Assembly (NCBI GenBank): GCA_965221725.1
Contig: OZ244909.1
Location: forward strand, 3,038,001-3,102,000
Reading direction: 5' to 3'
Length of the DNA stretch: 64,000 nt
Source: HK1 sp965221725
GTDB taxonomy: Bacteria > Pseudomonadota > Gammaproteobacteria > HK1
Position 1 is the stretch's first letter; every line of letters begins with the position of its first letter. Below the pieces are notes generated by a model. That model made no database searches. It was given only the letters and a program-made list of their open reading frames with translations, and was not told the origin of the DNA. A program made the position numbers and the translations under genes. Shown piece by piece: positions 9,930-19,138 of this stretch.

Positions 9930-9946
9930 AACGATACGTTATCGTT
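9930..9946. promoter_or_regulatory. palindrome upstream of pglX, candidate operator
   Basis: AACGATA-CGT-TATCGTT, perfect 7-bp arms with a 3-base centre, 42 bases upstream of the pglX ATG. It is AT-richer than its surroundings and lies where a repressor or activator of pglX would bind. No binding protein can be named; the AlbA_2 protein encoded just upstream is one candidate by position only. Confidence 0.4.
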
Positions 9947-10054
9947 CCACTGCATTCGGCCATTGTCGGTTCGGGTCGAGCTGGATGGCTGGCGGTGAGT
10001 CGCACTCTGCGCGGAGCAATCGACACGCCTCCGACCGAATCGTCCAAGTGCGCA

Positions 10055-10139
10055 GTGACCAAGCTGGGGAAGAGAGTGACCAAGTTCGCATCAGGCCATC
10101 GGGTTGGTCAGTGACCAAGTTCGGTCACAGAGTGACCAA
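10055..10139. repeat. cluster of GTGACCAA motifs downstream of AlbA_2 gene
   Basis: GTGACCAA occurs at 10055, 10076, 10111 and 10132, with an inverse TTGGTCA at 10104. The same motif recurs inside the 3' part of the neighbouring gene (10422-10523), so the repeats straddle its stop codon. In the leftward frame they would encode VT-rich units (SLVT, NLVT). Confidence 0.6.
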
Positions 10140-10162
10140 CCTCACCGAAGTCCACGGTTCGT

Positions 10163-12007
10163 TCAAGCATCATGCTTCCTCCCGGGCACCATACGCCATG
10201 CGTCCAGCAGCCCGCCTCCGGCTTTGGTCACCACGTACGCCTGGTCCGGGTGGTTAGGCTCTTCAGGATGCGTCATGCGTATCATTCTCGCTCGAATAAG
10301 CGGTTCGAGGTGGGTGCGGCGGAAGAACGTGCGGTGCGTGAACCCCGTCTCCCGCATGAGATCGGCCTGCTTTCTGGCCACTTCGCAGAGCTGGATGATC
10401 TTCCGCTGATTGTCGGTCAGGTTGGTCAGTAACGGAGTGACCAAGTTGCCGCCAGGACGACCAGGTTGGTCAGTGACCAAGCTCCCCGACCCCGCCGCGA
10501 CTTGGTCGCTCGCCGAGTGACCAGGCTGCAAGGAATCCAGCCGACGATCGGTGAGGTGCTCGGCAATTCCGTACCCTTGTCCTTCGCCCAAAGGTTGCAG
10601 GAGCCTCTGTACCACGAGGGTGCCGAGCACCTTTCGGGCCTCCGGCCCGCTCCGGCCCGTGACGGCTTTCGCGTCCGTCAACGAGGCGCCGCCGTTGCGG
10701 CAGGCGAAGGCGAAGAGCCGCGCCTGCGCATCGTCCAGCCGGACCCCGAGCTGCGCCTGAAACAGCCTCTGTTCCTCGCCGAGCAGCTCCTCGCGCACGA
10801 GGCGAAGGGTAAACGACTTCTTCTCCTTGTCGTTGTCGATCACCGGCGGCACGTGGCCGAGGCGCTGCCAGTTGCGGAAGATTGCCCGTACGCCGGTGCC
10901 GGCCTGCTCGCTCAGCCCGATCCGGCGGAACGCAGCGACGATGGATGGGTTGCGTACTTCCTTTTCAGTCGGATCCAGAAGCTCGTCAGTGCTGGCGAAT
11001 GCGTCTCCTGGATTCCAGAAAAGGGTTCCGTCGCGGAAAATGCGGATCGACGCCTTGCGGCCATGATCGCCATAGTCCTGGTGGAGCAACAGGTTGATAG
11101 CCGCTTCCCGGAACGAGATGTAGTCGGGTGGGTCGTCGTCTCGTCGAAGTGTGGTCGCGTTCACGGAGAACGGTCGCTCGGCATGGTTCATGTAGCGTTC
11201 CGATAACCGAAGCCAAGCCTGGATCAGATTCTCCTCGATCTCGATGCGATCGTTCCATCGTTGGTCGGGCAACCAGGAGTCTGAAGCGGAGTCGATGATC
11301 TGGAAGTCGACGACCATGCGCGGAAGTATTCGACGAACGTGGCGAGGGCGACCGAGGACGAGAACCGCCGCTCGAGTAGGTATGAGACGTGCTCCGTGTT
11401 CGACGACGAAGCCCCACTCGTGCAGGAATTCCAGATCCGAGAGTGTCTGATCCCGACCGGGGTTACGCTCGTCGAATGCGCGCCGATACCAGCGCATGGA
11501 GGCTGGATCGAAGAATTCCCCGGCGTCCATCGCTTCGAGAGGTCGGGCGTCGTAGCGGACGTCGGAGGCATCTCGAAGGAACCGTTCGATTTCGACCGTG
11601 GTGCAGCGTTCGTCGCCCCCGCCGCGCCGAATGAACGAGCGTCGGACGTCACCGTCGAGATAGACCGGCTTCTCGCTTCGAGGAGATTCGGGAATATGAA
11701 AGATCAGCAAGGTCTTTCCGGCGGTTTCGATGACCTCCTCGGACACGTTGATGGCGCGGTTCACTTTCTGCCCGGATCGCAAAGTGCTCAGGAACTCATT
11801 CTGAACCTTGTCCACCTCGATGACACCCACGATCTCGAATGAGCCGCCGTGGTCTCGTACACCGAACACTAACCATCCGCCGGTCGTGTTGGCGAAGGCC
11901 GAAACCGTTTCGTACGAGGATCTGGGCGCCGCACGTGCGGCCTCCTTGAACTCGATGTCCGACCACTCGTACTTCTTCAGGCGGTGTATCAGCTCGTCCC
12001 GAGTCAT
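10163..12007 (-). CDS. AlbA_2 (Schlafen-type)/HATPase_c_4 protein in BREX locus
   Basis: 614 residues. The N-terminus (about 1-130) is an AlbA_2/Schlafen-type domain with IEFKEAARAAP and AFANTTGGWLVFGVRD. A central HATPase_c_4/RecG-like segment has SFREAAINLLLHQDYGDHG, LFWNPGD and LSEQAGTGVRAIF (residues about 300-400). A winged-helix-like region follows, then a linker rich in repeated SDQV, SLVT and NLVT units, then a second winged-helix-like end. These proteins are annotated as transcriptional regulators or RNA-binding proteins and accompany several defence loci. It sits two bases after brxC and takes the place between brxC and pglX. Its role in BREX is unproved. Confidence 0.75.
   Translation of the reverse strand: MTRDELIHRLKKYEWSDIEFKEAARAAPRSSYETVSAFANTTGGWLVFGVRDHGGSFEIVGVIEVDKVQNEFLSTLRSGQKVNRAINVSEEVIETAGKTLLIFHIPESPRSEKPVYLDGDVRRSFIRRGGGDERCTTVEIERFLRDASDVRYDARPLEAMDAGEFFDPASMRWYRRAFDERNPGRDQTLSDLEFLHEWGFVVEHGARLIPTRAAVLVLGRPRHVRRILPRMVVDFQIIDSASDSWLPDQRWNDRIEIEENLIQAWLRLSERYMNHAERPFSVNATTLRRDDDPPDYISFREAAINLLLHQDYGDHGRKASIRIFRDGTLFWNPGDAFASTDELLDPTEKEVRNPSIVAAFRRIGLSEQAGTGVRAIFRNWQRLGHVPPVIDNDKEKKSFTLRLVREELLGEEQRLFQAQLGVRLDDAQARLFAFACRNGGASLTDAKAVTGRSGPEARKVLGTLVVQRLLQPLGEGQGYGIAEHLTDRRLDSLQPGHSASDQVAAGSGSLVTDQPGRPGGNLVTPLLTNLTDNQRKIIQLCEVARKQADLMRETGFTHRTFFRRTHLEPLIRARMIRMTHPEEPNHPDQAYVVTKAGGGLLDAWRMVPGRKHDA
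10422..10523. repeat. GTGACCA/TTGGTCA repeats inside AlbA_2 gene
   Basis: GTGACCA at 10437, 10473 and 10517, and TTGGTCA at 10422 and 10466. They encode the variable linker of the AlbA_2 protein (LVTDQPG, NLVT and SDQV units). Copies continue past the stop codon at 10055-10139. Confidence 0.6.
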
Positions 12008-12009
12008 CG

Positions 12010-15000
12010 CTATTCCAGCACGATCCGTACCTTGGCCAACTCCTTGCCTCTGAGCAGTCCGTCCAGGTAGTGGTCGAACCGCTGTCTCATCTCCGCCGGC
12101 GTAGCGGGTGACCCGCCGGAAAGCAGGGCGGCTCGCAGATCGTCGGTTGTGACGGAGACCTTCTCAAGTCCCGAGAGGATCTCCTTCAGGGTTTCGATCA
12201 GGCTCTGATCGGGTTCGCTCGGCAGCGCGCGTTGCCGGACGAATTCGTTCACCAGCGCTCGGGACTCCGGATTGAGCAGCTCCAGATTCTTGCTGGTGTC
12301 GGGGCCGTCCAGATTCATGAGCAACGCCCGGGTCCAACTTTCGGTGAGGGTGTCCAGCTCTTCCTCCAGGTTCTCCAGGGTTCTGTCCGCCGACACGGGG
12401 ACGGGTTCCGTGCCCGGTTTGAAGCCGCAGTGAGGGCAGATCGGGCTGGTGCGAAGGTCCCGCTCGATGAGCGAGGTGCAGACCTTCAACCCGGTGAGGC
12501 GTTCTTGAAAGTCGACAACATGCCGGCGAGGCATGAGCTCGATGACAGACAGCCGGTGCAGCGACCTCAACCGCGGGTCCTGCACGAGTTTGTTCCTGGC
12601 CCGTTCCCCGTCCACTCCCAGCCGGGACTTCGTGTGGAGGGCGAGGTAAATCCGCACGTAGTCGTTCTTGAGATCTTCCAGCCGGCGGGTCGTCCGCTGG
12701 CGGAACGTCACATCTTCTCGCTTGCCCGGATCGTTGAACTCCGCGAGCACCTCGTGCTGCGCGGCCTTCACCCTGCCTGCCCATTCGTGTCCGTCGGGCA
12801 GTCCGGCCTCGGCAGCGGAGAGATATGCGGCGGTGGCGTCGATATCGGCTCGCAGCGTCTCGATGGATCTGATTCGGTCCAGCGCGTCGAGTCCGGCGCG
12901 ATGCGCGATTACGTCCGGTGCTTCGTGTCTGAAGTTCTTGAGCTTGGCGGGAGTCGTGTACGCCTGCAGCGACTCGAGAAACGTCTTGGTCGCATCGAGC
13001 CGGTCATGGAATTCGCATACTTCGTTCTCGGACAGCAGGCTCCAGCCCCACAAGAGCAGGCCGCGTCGGAGTTGCTGTTGTGCGAGCACGAGATCTTCCA
13101 CTCTGAGTCGAATCTCCCTTTGCAGGCTCGTCACCGCCTGTTCGCTGCCCTGGGCAACGTTGTGGGCGGTCCCGGGAGGTAGCCCAAGCAATTCGAACAC
13201 CGCGTTCAAGGCGGGCAGGTTCCAGTCCTTCGGACGTTCGATGTGCTTGAACTGCGCCAGCTCGCCGATCGGCGTGGCGGCCAGATCGCCGAGACCGAGC
13301 GCGTTGAATTTCCTGCCGGGAACGGCGAGGACGACTTGGCCCGAGTAGACCAGCGCGGCAAGGACGACAGCCGCCCAGACGGGTTCCAGGCGTTGCCGAT
13401 CCTTGTCCATGTACTCCACGCCCATATCGTCGCGGATCAGCTCGGAGCGGTTGAGAACCTGACCGTGACCCTTTCGGTTCAGTGCGCCGAGGATATGTCG
13501 CGCATACTTCGACTGCTTCGGTTCGACACGGTCACCGTCGAGCAACTCCAGCGCGTCGAGTATGGCTGTCGCCTGCCGCGTGCGGGTCGGGCCGGCGATG
13601 GCACGCAGCGCATCCTGAGCGGCCTGCTCCGAACCGTCCCTGGCGACGAGAACGGAGAAGGCGGGATATTCGGGAGCCCGGTCTTCGAAGCATGGGCTCA
13701 GGCAGATGCCGGCGAGGGTGTTCACCAGATCCCGAAAATTGATTCGTTCGTGGGCGGCAATGCCCGAAAGCTCCCGAACGGACTTGCCGCGAGCCCACTC
13801 CGTGACGGATTTCGTGCGGCCCTGGCAGGTGATGCGGAAGGCGTCCGCGACATGCGTCCGCAACCACTGCACCAGCTCGCCGAAGAACTGGGAGGACTTG
13901 GCTTCGTAGGTGGACTTGGCGTGGCCGGAGGATGTCGAAGCCAGATCGAGGGCCGCGGCGTAGCGACCGAGCGGCACCCGGAAGTCGTCGTCCATCTCCG
14001 TCAGGCGGAGAATCAGCTCGTCGGGCTTTTCTTCGTCCCGGAATCGTGGAGGGTCGAAAGGCTGAATGAAGTACAGGTAGAAGTCCCTGGGCGGGACGGC
14101 AGTAGAACGCTCGTTGGGTGCGCCGAAGAACAGGTAGCCCTTGCGCCACGCCTTTCGGTCCGGCCAGACCAGTTGGTGTTCCCAGATCCTGAAACCGGTG
14201 ACATGGGTCTGATCGGTGCACTCCATGACCTGCTTCAACGCCTCGTAGTAGTAGCGATCGAGCTGCGAGCGGTCGAGACTCTCGACTCGTTTTTCAATGA
14301 GGGCGTCGAAGTCGTCGGTCTTCTTCAGGTCGAGATAGAACTGCCGGTTGTTCGGGTTCGAGGAGATGAACTGACCGCTGACGGTGCGATGAATCTCGCG
14401 CAACACCGTCTCGACCTGGGAGAGGAGATCGTCCGCGGGATCGCCGCCCAGATCCTCGATACCGGGCTGGTACAGGCAGAGACCGTCGCGCAGCTCCTCC
14501 GGCGTGGCGCCGAGGGCGGCGTAGATGTCGCCCGTGGTCAGGCGATGCAACGAGAGTGCATGGACGATGCGCAACGCCATCGGCTCGTAGGCCGGGCGCG
14601 TGAAAGCCTGCCGAATCCGGGACTCCAGTACTTCACTGCATTCGATGACCGCCTTGATGTCGGGTACCGCGCGGAATGCCCGGTTGTCCCGGAGACGGTT
14701 CCAGTAGCTGTCATAGGCGATCAATCCGGGCATGTCGCCCGGTACGTCGTCGTCCAGCATCTTCTTCATGGTCGCCGACAGCGTCCTCAGAATTTCGCGC
14801 TTCTCCACCGCGGACACCCGCTCGAACGTTTCGATATAGTCCGGATGCACCGGAAACAGGCGGATGTAGTCGTCCATGCCTTCGTTCATGCGGCCGTAGA
14901 GCCTGGCGAACGGGGTCAGGTATTCCCGAATCCTGACCTGCTGCTCTGCCGTCTTTCGCAGAAGCCGTTCGGCCACTACGAACTTGATGTCATTCCTGGC

Positions 15001-15738
15001 GATGAGCACCTGCTCGAATCGGTCCTTCACCCGGCGGATCGCATCGGAAACGAACGCGAACCGGGGGCTGTCGAAAATGGCTTCCTGTACGCCGGCCACG
15101 AAACGCAGGCGCAGCGCACCGCATGATTCTCCGATCTCCCGGAGGAAATTCAGATCGAGGATGAGTTCCTGGTCTCTCCGTGCGCGCAGGTAGTCGAGCA
15201 ACTCGTCCACCACGATGAGGAGTCCATGACCTGGGAACTCTCCGTGGAACGCGGACATCATCTCTTCGAAACATCGCTTGTTGTTGGACACTTCATCGGT
15301 GGACGGGAAGTGGTAGCTGACGCCCAGCGTTTCGAGATGCTCTTCCAGCTCTGCGGCAACGATGTCGCGCAGGGACATGGTGGACGCCCCGATTTCCGTT
15401 CGTACAACCTTGAATCTGCCCGCGATGCATTGGGCGGCGTCGACGACCTCGGCGTTGCCCAGACAGGTCACAAGAGACTTGTTTTCGGCCAGGGCGGAGA
15501 TGACCGACATGAGGTGAGACTTGCCGGTGCCGTAGTTGCCGACGATCAGAAGGCCCTTGTTGTCGGCTGGTCGGTCGAATTGCAACTGAGGAATGGCCAG
15601 ATCCACAAGCCGGTCCGCCATCTCTTCCGAAATGACGAAGGTTTCGACGAGCTGCCGCGCCGCTTTCTCCTCGCCGGCGCTGCGGAGCTGAACGACGGAT
15701 TCGATGGGCTCGAACTGAATCAGGTCGGCGTATTTCAT
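12010..15738 (-). CDS. brxC: BREX ATPase BrxC/PglY
   Basis: 1242-residue P-loop ATPase, the size expected for BrxC/PglY. Walker A is IVGNYGTGKSHLMSVI near residues 66-80 and Walker B is LLIVVDELLDYLRARRDQ near residues 175-190. A long helical region follows, and near the C-terminus there is a probable zinc knuckle, CTSLIERDLRTSPICPHCG. BrxC is an essential BREX component thought to act on DNA with PglX and PglZ. The gene follows brxF by 34 bases and precedes the AlbA_2 gene by two bases, so the three are one operon. No internal stop or frameshift is seen. Confidence 0.85.
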   Translation of the reverse strand: MKYADLIQFEPIESVVQLRSAGEEKAARQLVETFVISEEMADRLVDLAIPQLQFDRPADNKGLLIVGNYGTGKSHLMSVISALAENKSLVTCLGNAEVVDAAQCIAGRFKVVRTEIGASTMSLRDIVAAELEEHLETLGVSYHFPSTDEVSNNKRCFEEMMSAFHGEFPGHGLLIVVDELLDYLRARRDQELILDLNFLREIGESCGALRLRFVAGVQEAIFDSPRFAFVSDAIRRVKDRFEQVLIARNDIKFVVAERLLRKTAEQQVRIREYLTPFARLYGRMNEGMDDYIRLFPVHPDYIETFERVSAVEKREILRTLSATMKKMLDDDVPGDMPGLIAYDSYWNRLRDNRAFRAVPDIKAVIECSEVLESRIRQAFTRPAYEPMALRIVHALSLHRLTTGDIYAALGATPEELRDGLCLYQPGIEDLGGDPADDLLSQVETVLREIHRTVSGQFISSNPNNRQFYLDLKKTDDFDALIEKRVESLDRSQLDRYYYEALKQVMECTDQTHVTGFRIWEHQLVWPDRKAWRKGYLFFGAPNERSTAVPPRDFYLYFIQPFDPPRFRDEEKPDELILRLTEMDDDFRVPLGRYAAALDLASTSSGHAKSTYEAKSSQFFGELVQWLRTHVADAFRITCQGRTKSVTEWARGKSVRELSGIAAHERINFRDLVNTLAGICLSPCFEDRAPEYPAFSVLVARDGSEQAAQDALRAIAGPTRTRQATAILDALELLDGDRVEPKQSKYARHILGALNRKGHGQVLNRSELIRDDMGVEYMDKDRQRLEPVWAAVVLAALVYSGQVVLAVPGRKFNALGLGDLAATPIGELAQFKHIERPKDWNLPALNAVFELLGLPPGTAHNVAQGSEQAVTSLQREIRLRVEDLVLAQQQLRRGLLLWGWSLLSENEVCEFHDRLDATKTFLESLQAYTTPAKLKNFRHEAPDVIAHRAGLDALDRIRSIETLRADIDATAAYLSAAEAGLPDGHEWAGRVKAAQHEVLAEFNDPGKREDVTFRQRTTRRLEDLKNDYVRIYLALHTKSRLGVDGERARNKLVQDPRLRSLHRLSVIELMPRRHVVDFQERLTGLKVCTSLIERDLRTSPICPHCGFKPGTEPVPVSADRTLENLEEELDTLTESWTRALLMNLDGPDTSKNLELLNPESRALVNEFVRQRALPSEPDQSLIETLKEILSGLEKVSVTTDDLRAALLSGGSPATPAEMRQRFDHYLDGLLRGKELAKVRIVLE

Positions 15739-15772
15739 CGGGGCTGGTCACCTCGGTCGCCGGCGGTCTTCG

Positions 15773-16258
15773 TCACGTTTCAGCCTCCAGGCTGACCACC
15801 AGAAATTCGTTCGTCCGGTAGTCGTGTCGGTGTTCCGGGTGGCCCGGAGTGGCGTAGCGAAGCCCCCCGTCGGCGATGGTGCCGTTCCAGGCGGCGATGA
15901 CCGTCCTGGTGCGCGACAGATTCTGAAGGAGTCGTAACGGATCCTGCTCCAGATCGGCGCAGAACAGGATTTCGGTGTTGTCGAGCAAAATCATCGTTTG
16001 TGGTTCGACGTCATTTCTGACGATTTCGTGCAGCAGGGTTGGCAGCCGCAGTGTGCGCTGGCGCGCGGTCAGGTCCAGCAGGCGGCGGGAAAGCTCCAGA
16101 CTCACGTTTGTGAGCGGTACTCCAGTGCGCTCGCTTACGGCCCGGAGTACCGGGGTCTTGCCCGCCCCGCTCGGTCCCACGATCAGTACCAGTCGGTAGT
16201 AGAGTTCGGCTGCCTGACTGATCTTGCTCTCTATTCGATCGGCGAGTCGATTCGTCAT
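15773..16258 (-). CDS. brxF: BREX type 3 ATPase BrxF
   Basis: 161-residue small P-loop ATPase. Walker A is LVLIVGPSGAGKTPVLRAV (about residues 24-42) and Walker B is TMILLDNTEILF (about residues 91-102). Size, motifs and the position directly upstream of brxC identify BrxF, which marks BREX type 3. It is the first gene of the leftward locus, with ATG at 16258. The region upstream must hold the operon promoter. Confidence 0.82.
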   Translation of the reverse strand: MTNRLADRIESKISQAAELYYRLVLIVGPSGAGKTPVLRAVSERTGVPLTNVSLELSRRLLDLTARQRTLRLPTLLHEIVRNDVEPQTMILLDNTEILFCADLEQDPLRLLQNLSRTRTVIAAWNGTIADGGLRYATPGHPEHRHDYRTNEFLVVSLEAET

Positions 16259-16473
16259 CGAAATGCCTCCGGACGCGCCTGCCGCTCAAATTGTCGCCGA
16301 TCTTGGCGCCGTGGAATCCGGGTTGATCACGGGGCGATTCAAGAGTCCCGATTCATGGACCACGGGTGCTCAGCGCCGCCCGATCGCGTTGGAAAATATG
16401 ATCTGTCGCCAGACGACATCGAACGCGGGCGCCCGGCAACCGTGACTTTTGAACGGTCCCGGGACAGGCCCGG

Positions 16474-16506
16474 AAAAAGAAGCCCCGCCGTCGTCGGCGG
16501 GGCTTC
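16474..16506 (-). terminator. Rho-independent terminator of the TRAP operon
   Basis: Perfect 12-bp stem GAAGCCCCGCCG / CGGCGGGGCTTC with loop TCGT (16479-16506). On the leftward transcript it is followed by TTTTT (16478-16474), 30 bases after the dctP stop. Confidence 0.9.
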
Positions 16507-16535
16507 CGTGGTCGGGCGGGGCCGACTCTTCTGGG

Positions 16536-17606
16536 TTATCCCGCGAACTCCGCGTGCTCGGCGTCGATCTTCGCTTCGCAGTCGCCTACTGCAGCTTCGA
16601 GCTTCATCAGCCACTCTTCGCCGTACTGGCCGACGAACCAGTCCTTCATGCCCGCCGTGGCGTCCTGGAACATCTTCTTCTCTTCCGGCGTCGGCACGTA
16701 GATCTCGCCGTCGGCGGCCTTGAACTCCTCGTAGGCGTCGATGGCCCGGCGCATGGGCAGTGCCCGCGTCACCGTCTTCAGGTGCTGGAAGCCGTCATGG
16801 ACGATCTTGCGCTGCTCGGGGGTGAGGCCGTTGAAGAAGTCGTCGTTCATCCACCACAGCGCCGCCATGTAGGCATGCCCGTCGAGCGTCATGTAGCGCA
16901 GGTGTTCCTGGAACTTCATGTTCGTGATGTCGGTGATGCCGTTCTTCGTGCCTTCGACCACGCCGGTCGCGAGCGAGGTGTAGACCTCCGGCCACGACAC
17001 CGGGGTCGGGGCGCCGCCCAGCATCTTCACCATCTCGATCTGGATGTCGGCCGGGATGGTGCGGATCTTCTGCCCCTTTACATCCGCCGGCGTCCGGATC
17101 TGGGTGTTGACGGTGGCAAAGTTCCGCCAGCCGCCGGTGTTCGACACCGTCATCAGCCGCATCGGTCCCACCGATTCCAGCACCGCGGCGCGCAACTCGC
17201 CCACGAACGGACCGTCGAACACGCACTCCGCCACCCGGTCGTCGCGGAACATGTAGGGTAGGTCGAGCGCCTGTCCGGGCGGGAAGATATTGCCGAAGCC
17301 GCCGATGGTGGAGATGGTCACCTCCAGCACGCCCGACATGATCTGGTCGATGCACTCCTGGAAGCTGCCGCAGAACTGGCCGCCGAAGTAGATCTCGACC
17401 GCGACCTCGCCGTTGGTGCGCGATTCGACGTAGTCCTTGAACACGAGCGAGCCGTCGTAGTCCTCGTCCGCCTGGGAGCCGAGGAAGGCGATCTTGATCG
17501 TCTTGTCCGCCGCGCCGGCCGCACCGGAGAACCCGGCCAGGCCGGCTCCCATCGCGAGCGCGAGGATGGTGCTCGTCAGGGTCCTGCCGATCTGTTTGCA
17601 ACGCAT
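16536..17606 (-). CDS. dctP: TRAP transporter substrate-binding protein DctP
   Basis: 356 residues from ATG 17606, chosen because GAGGAGG lies just upstream and a classic signal peptide follows (MRCKQIGRTLTSTILALAMG, then AGAADKT). An in-frame start 87 bases upstream would bury the signal peptide. The mature part shows the DctP fold: IKIAFLGSQADEDYD, the Arg-containing RTPADVKGQKIRTIP segment that normally salt-bridges the substrate carboxylate, and WPEVYTSLATGVVEGTKNG. It delivers an organic acid to the DctQM permease. It is the last gene of the operon, separated from dctM by 236 bases that hold a family A repeat. Confidence 0.92.
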   Translation of the reverse strand: MRCKQIGRTLTSTILALAMGAGLAGFSGAAGAADKTIKIAFLGSQADEDYDGSLVFKDYVESRTNGEVAVEIYFGGQFCGSFQECIDQIMSGVLEVTISTIGGFGNIFPPGQALDLPYMFRDDRVAECVFDGPFVGELRAAVLESVGPMRLMTVSNTGGWRNFATVNTQIRTPADVKGQKIRTIPADIQIEMVKMLGGAPTPVSWPEVYTSLATGVVEGTKNGITDITNMKFQEHLRYMTLDGHAYMAALWWMNDDFFNGLTPEQRKIVHDGFQHLKTVTRALPMRRAIDAYEEFKAADGEIYVPTPEEKKMFQDATAGMKDWFVGQYGEEWLMKLEAAVGDCEAKIDAEHAEFAG

Positions 17607-17721
17607 CTGGTTGTCCTCCTCATCAATGGGTCGGAGAAGCCGTCCACCGGCTTTTCCGGAAGCCGATAGTGCCCGTTGTGCGGAGTGCGTCACAAGCCGG
17701 AGCCGGTGCGACCGATGGTGA

Positions 17722-17803
17722 TGTCTCGCTTCGACCCCTGAACTTTCGGGAAACCCCGCGCACAGGCCGGAGACACCGGGGCGGAATGTCGAAGCGAGCT
17801 ACT
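17722..17803. repeat. repeat family A, copy 1
   Basis: Imperfect palindrome of about 82 bp with ends TGTCTCGCTTCGAC and GTCGAAGCGAG, and the internal landmarks CTTTCGGGAA and GGCCGGAGACACCGG. It is shared with 41310-41406 and 60534-60617 and lies between dctM and dctP. Confidence 0.75.
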
Positions 17804-17842
17804 ACCTGACCGGTTGCTGACGGGTGGCTCGTGGTGTCGGGG

Positions 17843-19129
17843 CTACGCGAACCCCAGCAGGCGCGGAACGGTCATCGAGATCTCGGGCACGAACGTGATC
17901 AGGAAGATGACGGCGGCCTCGATGGCGAGGAACGGCAGCATCTCCAGCGCGATCCGCTCCACCCGCTCGCCCGAGAGGCTCGCGGCCACGAACAGCACCA
18001 GGCCCATGGGCGGGGTCGCGAGCCCCACTGTCACGTTCACGCACATGATGATCGCGAAGTGCAGCGGGTCGACGCCGAGCCCCACGAACGTGGGCCCCAG
18101 CACCGGGCCCAGGATCAGGATCGCCGGGCCGGCGTCGAGGAACATGCCGACGATGAAGAGAAGGATGTTGACCAGGAACAGCAGCAGCAGGGGGTTTTCG
18201 CTGATGCCGAGCACGAAGTCGGTGAGCCGCACCGGCGCCTGGCTCAGCGTCATGAGCGCCGCGAACGCGACCGCCATGCCGACCAGCAGCAGAATGACCC
18301 CGGAGGAGAGCGCGGCCCGGAACAGCACCGAGGGCAGGTCCCGCCACGTCAGGGTACGGAGCACCAGCAACGCCAGCACCGCGGCGTAACCGGCCGCCAC
18401 CGCCGCCGCCTCGGTGGGGGTGAACACGCCGCTCAGGATGCCGCCGAGCAGGATGACCGGGGTCAGCAGCGGCAGGAACGCCCGGCGGAACGCCACCCCG
18501 CGCTCACCCCAGGTCGCCCGCCGGCTCGCGATGGGGTAGTTGCGCACCCGCGCGAGGTACGACGTGAGGAGCATCAGCCCGAAGCCGATCATCAGCCCGG
18601 GCACGATGCCGGCCGCGAACAGCCCGGCCACCGAGACGTTCATGATGAACGCATAGATGATCATGATGCCGCTCGGCGGGATGATGGGGCCGATCACCGA
18701 CGACGCGGCGGTCACCGCGGCCGCAAAGCGCCGGGTGTACCCGTTTTTCTCCATGGCGGGGATGAGCATCGAACCGAGCGCCGAAGTGTCGGCCACCGCT
18801 GACCCGCTCAGCCCCGCGAACAGCATGCTGGAGAGGATGTTGACCTGGGCGAGCCCACCCCGCAGATGGCCGATCAGCGCCTGGCTCAGCCGCACCAGAT
18901 TCAACGTGATCCGGCCCGCGTTCATCATCTCGCCGGCGAGGATGAAGAAGGGGATGGCCATCAGCGGGAAGTTGTCGATCCCCTTGTACATGCGGCCGAT
19001 CAGCAGGGTGAAGAACCGGGTCTGGTCGTCGATCATGAGGCTGATCGACGGTGCGATCAGAAGCGCGAACATGACCGGCAGGCCGCACAGCATCAGCAGC
19101 AGGAAGAGCCAGAAGAAGGCGAGGGACAT
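17843..19129 (-). CDS. dctM: TRAP transporter large permease DctM
   Basis: 428 residues, almost entirely hydrophobic, with about 12 membrane segments. Typical DctM landmarks are the N-terminal FFWLFLLLMLCGLPVMFALL, AIPFFILAGEMMNAG, MLFAGLSGSAVADTSALGS and GPIIPPSGIMIIYA. It forms the sodium-driven transport channel with DctQ. The ATG at 19129 is nine bases after the dctQ stop. Confidence 0.95.
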   Translation of the reverse strand: MSLAFFWLFLLLMLCGLPVMFALLIAPSISLMIDDQTRFFTLLIGRMYKGIDNFPLMAIPFFILAGEMMNAGRITLNLVRLSQALIGHLRGGLAQVNILSSMLFAGLSGSAVADTSALGSMLIPAMEKNGYTRRFAAAVTAASSVIGPIIPPSGIMIIYAFIMNVSVAGLFAAGIVPGLMIGFGLMLLTSYLARVRNYPIASRRATWGERGVAFRRAFLPLLTPVILLGGILSGVFTPTEAAAVAAGYAAVLALLVLRTLTWRDLPSVLFRAALSSGVILLLVGMAVAFAALMTLSQAPVRLTDFVLGISENPLLLLFLVNILLFIVGMFLDAGPAILILGPVLGPTFVGLGVDPLHFAIIMCVNVTVGLATPPMGLVLFVAASLSGERVERIALEMLPFLAIEAAVIFLITFVPEISMTVPRLLGFA

Positions 19130-19138
19130 CGGCCGGGA

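Noticed and set aside
10055..10523. GTGACCAA repeats as a CRISPR array
   Set aside because: Units are 7-8 bases, irregularly spaced, in both orientations, partly inside a coding region, with no cas genes.
4280..16258. Assignment as BREX type 1 or DISARM
   Set aside because: There is no brxB, brxL or drm gene; BrxF and gene order point to type 3.
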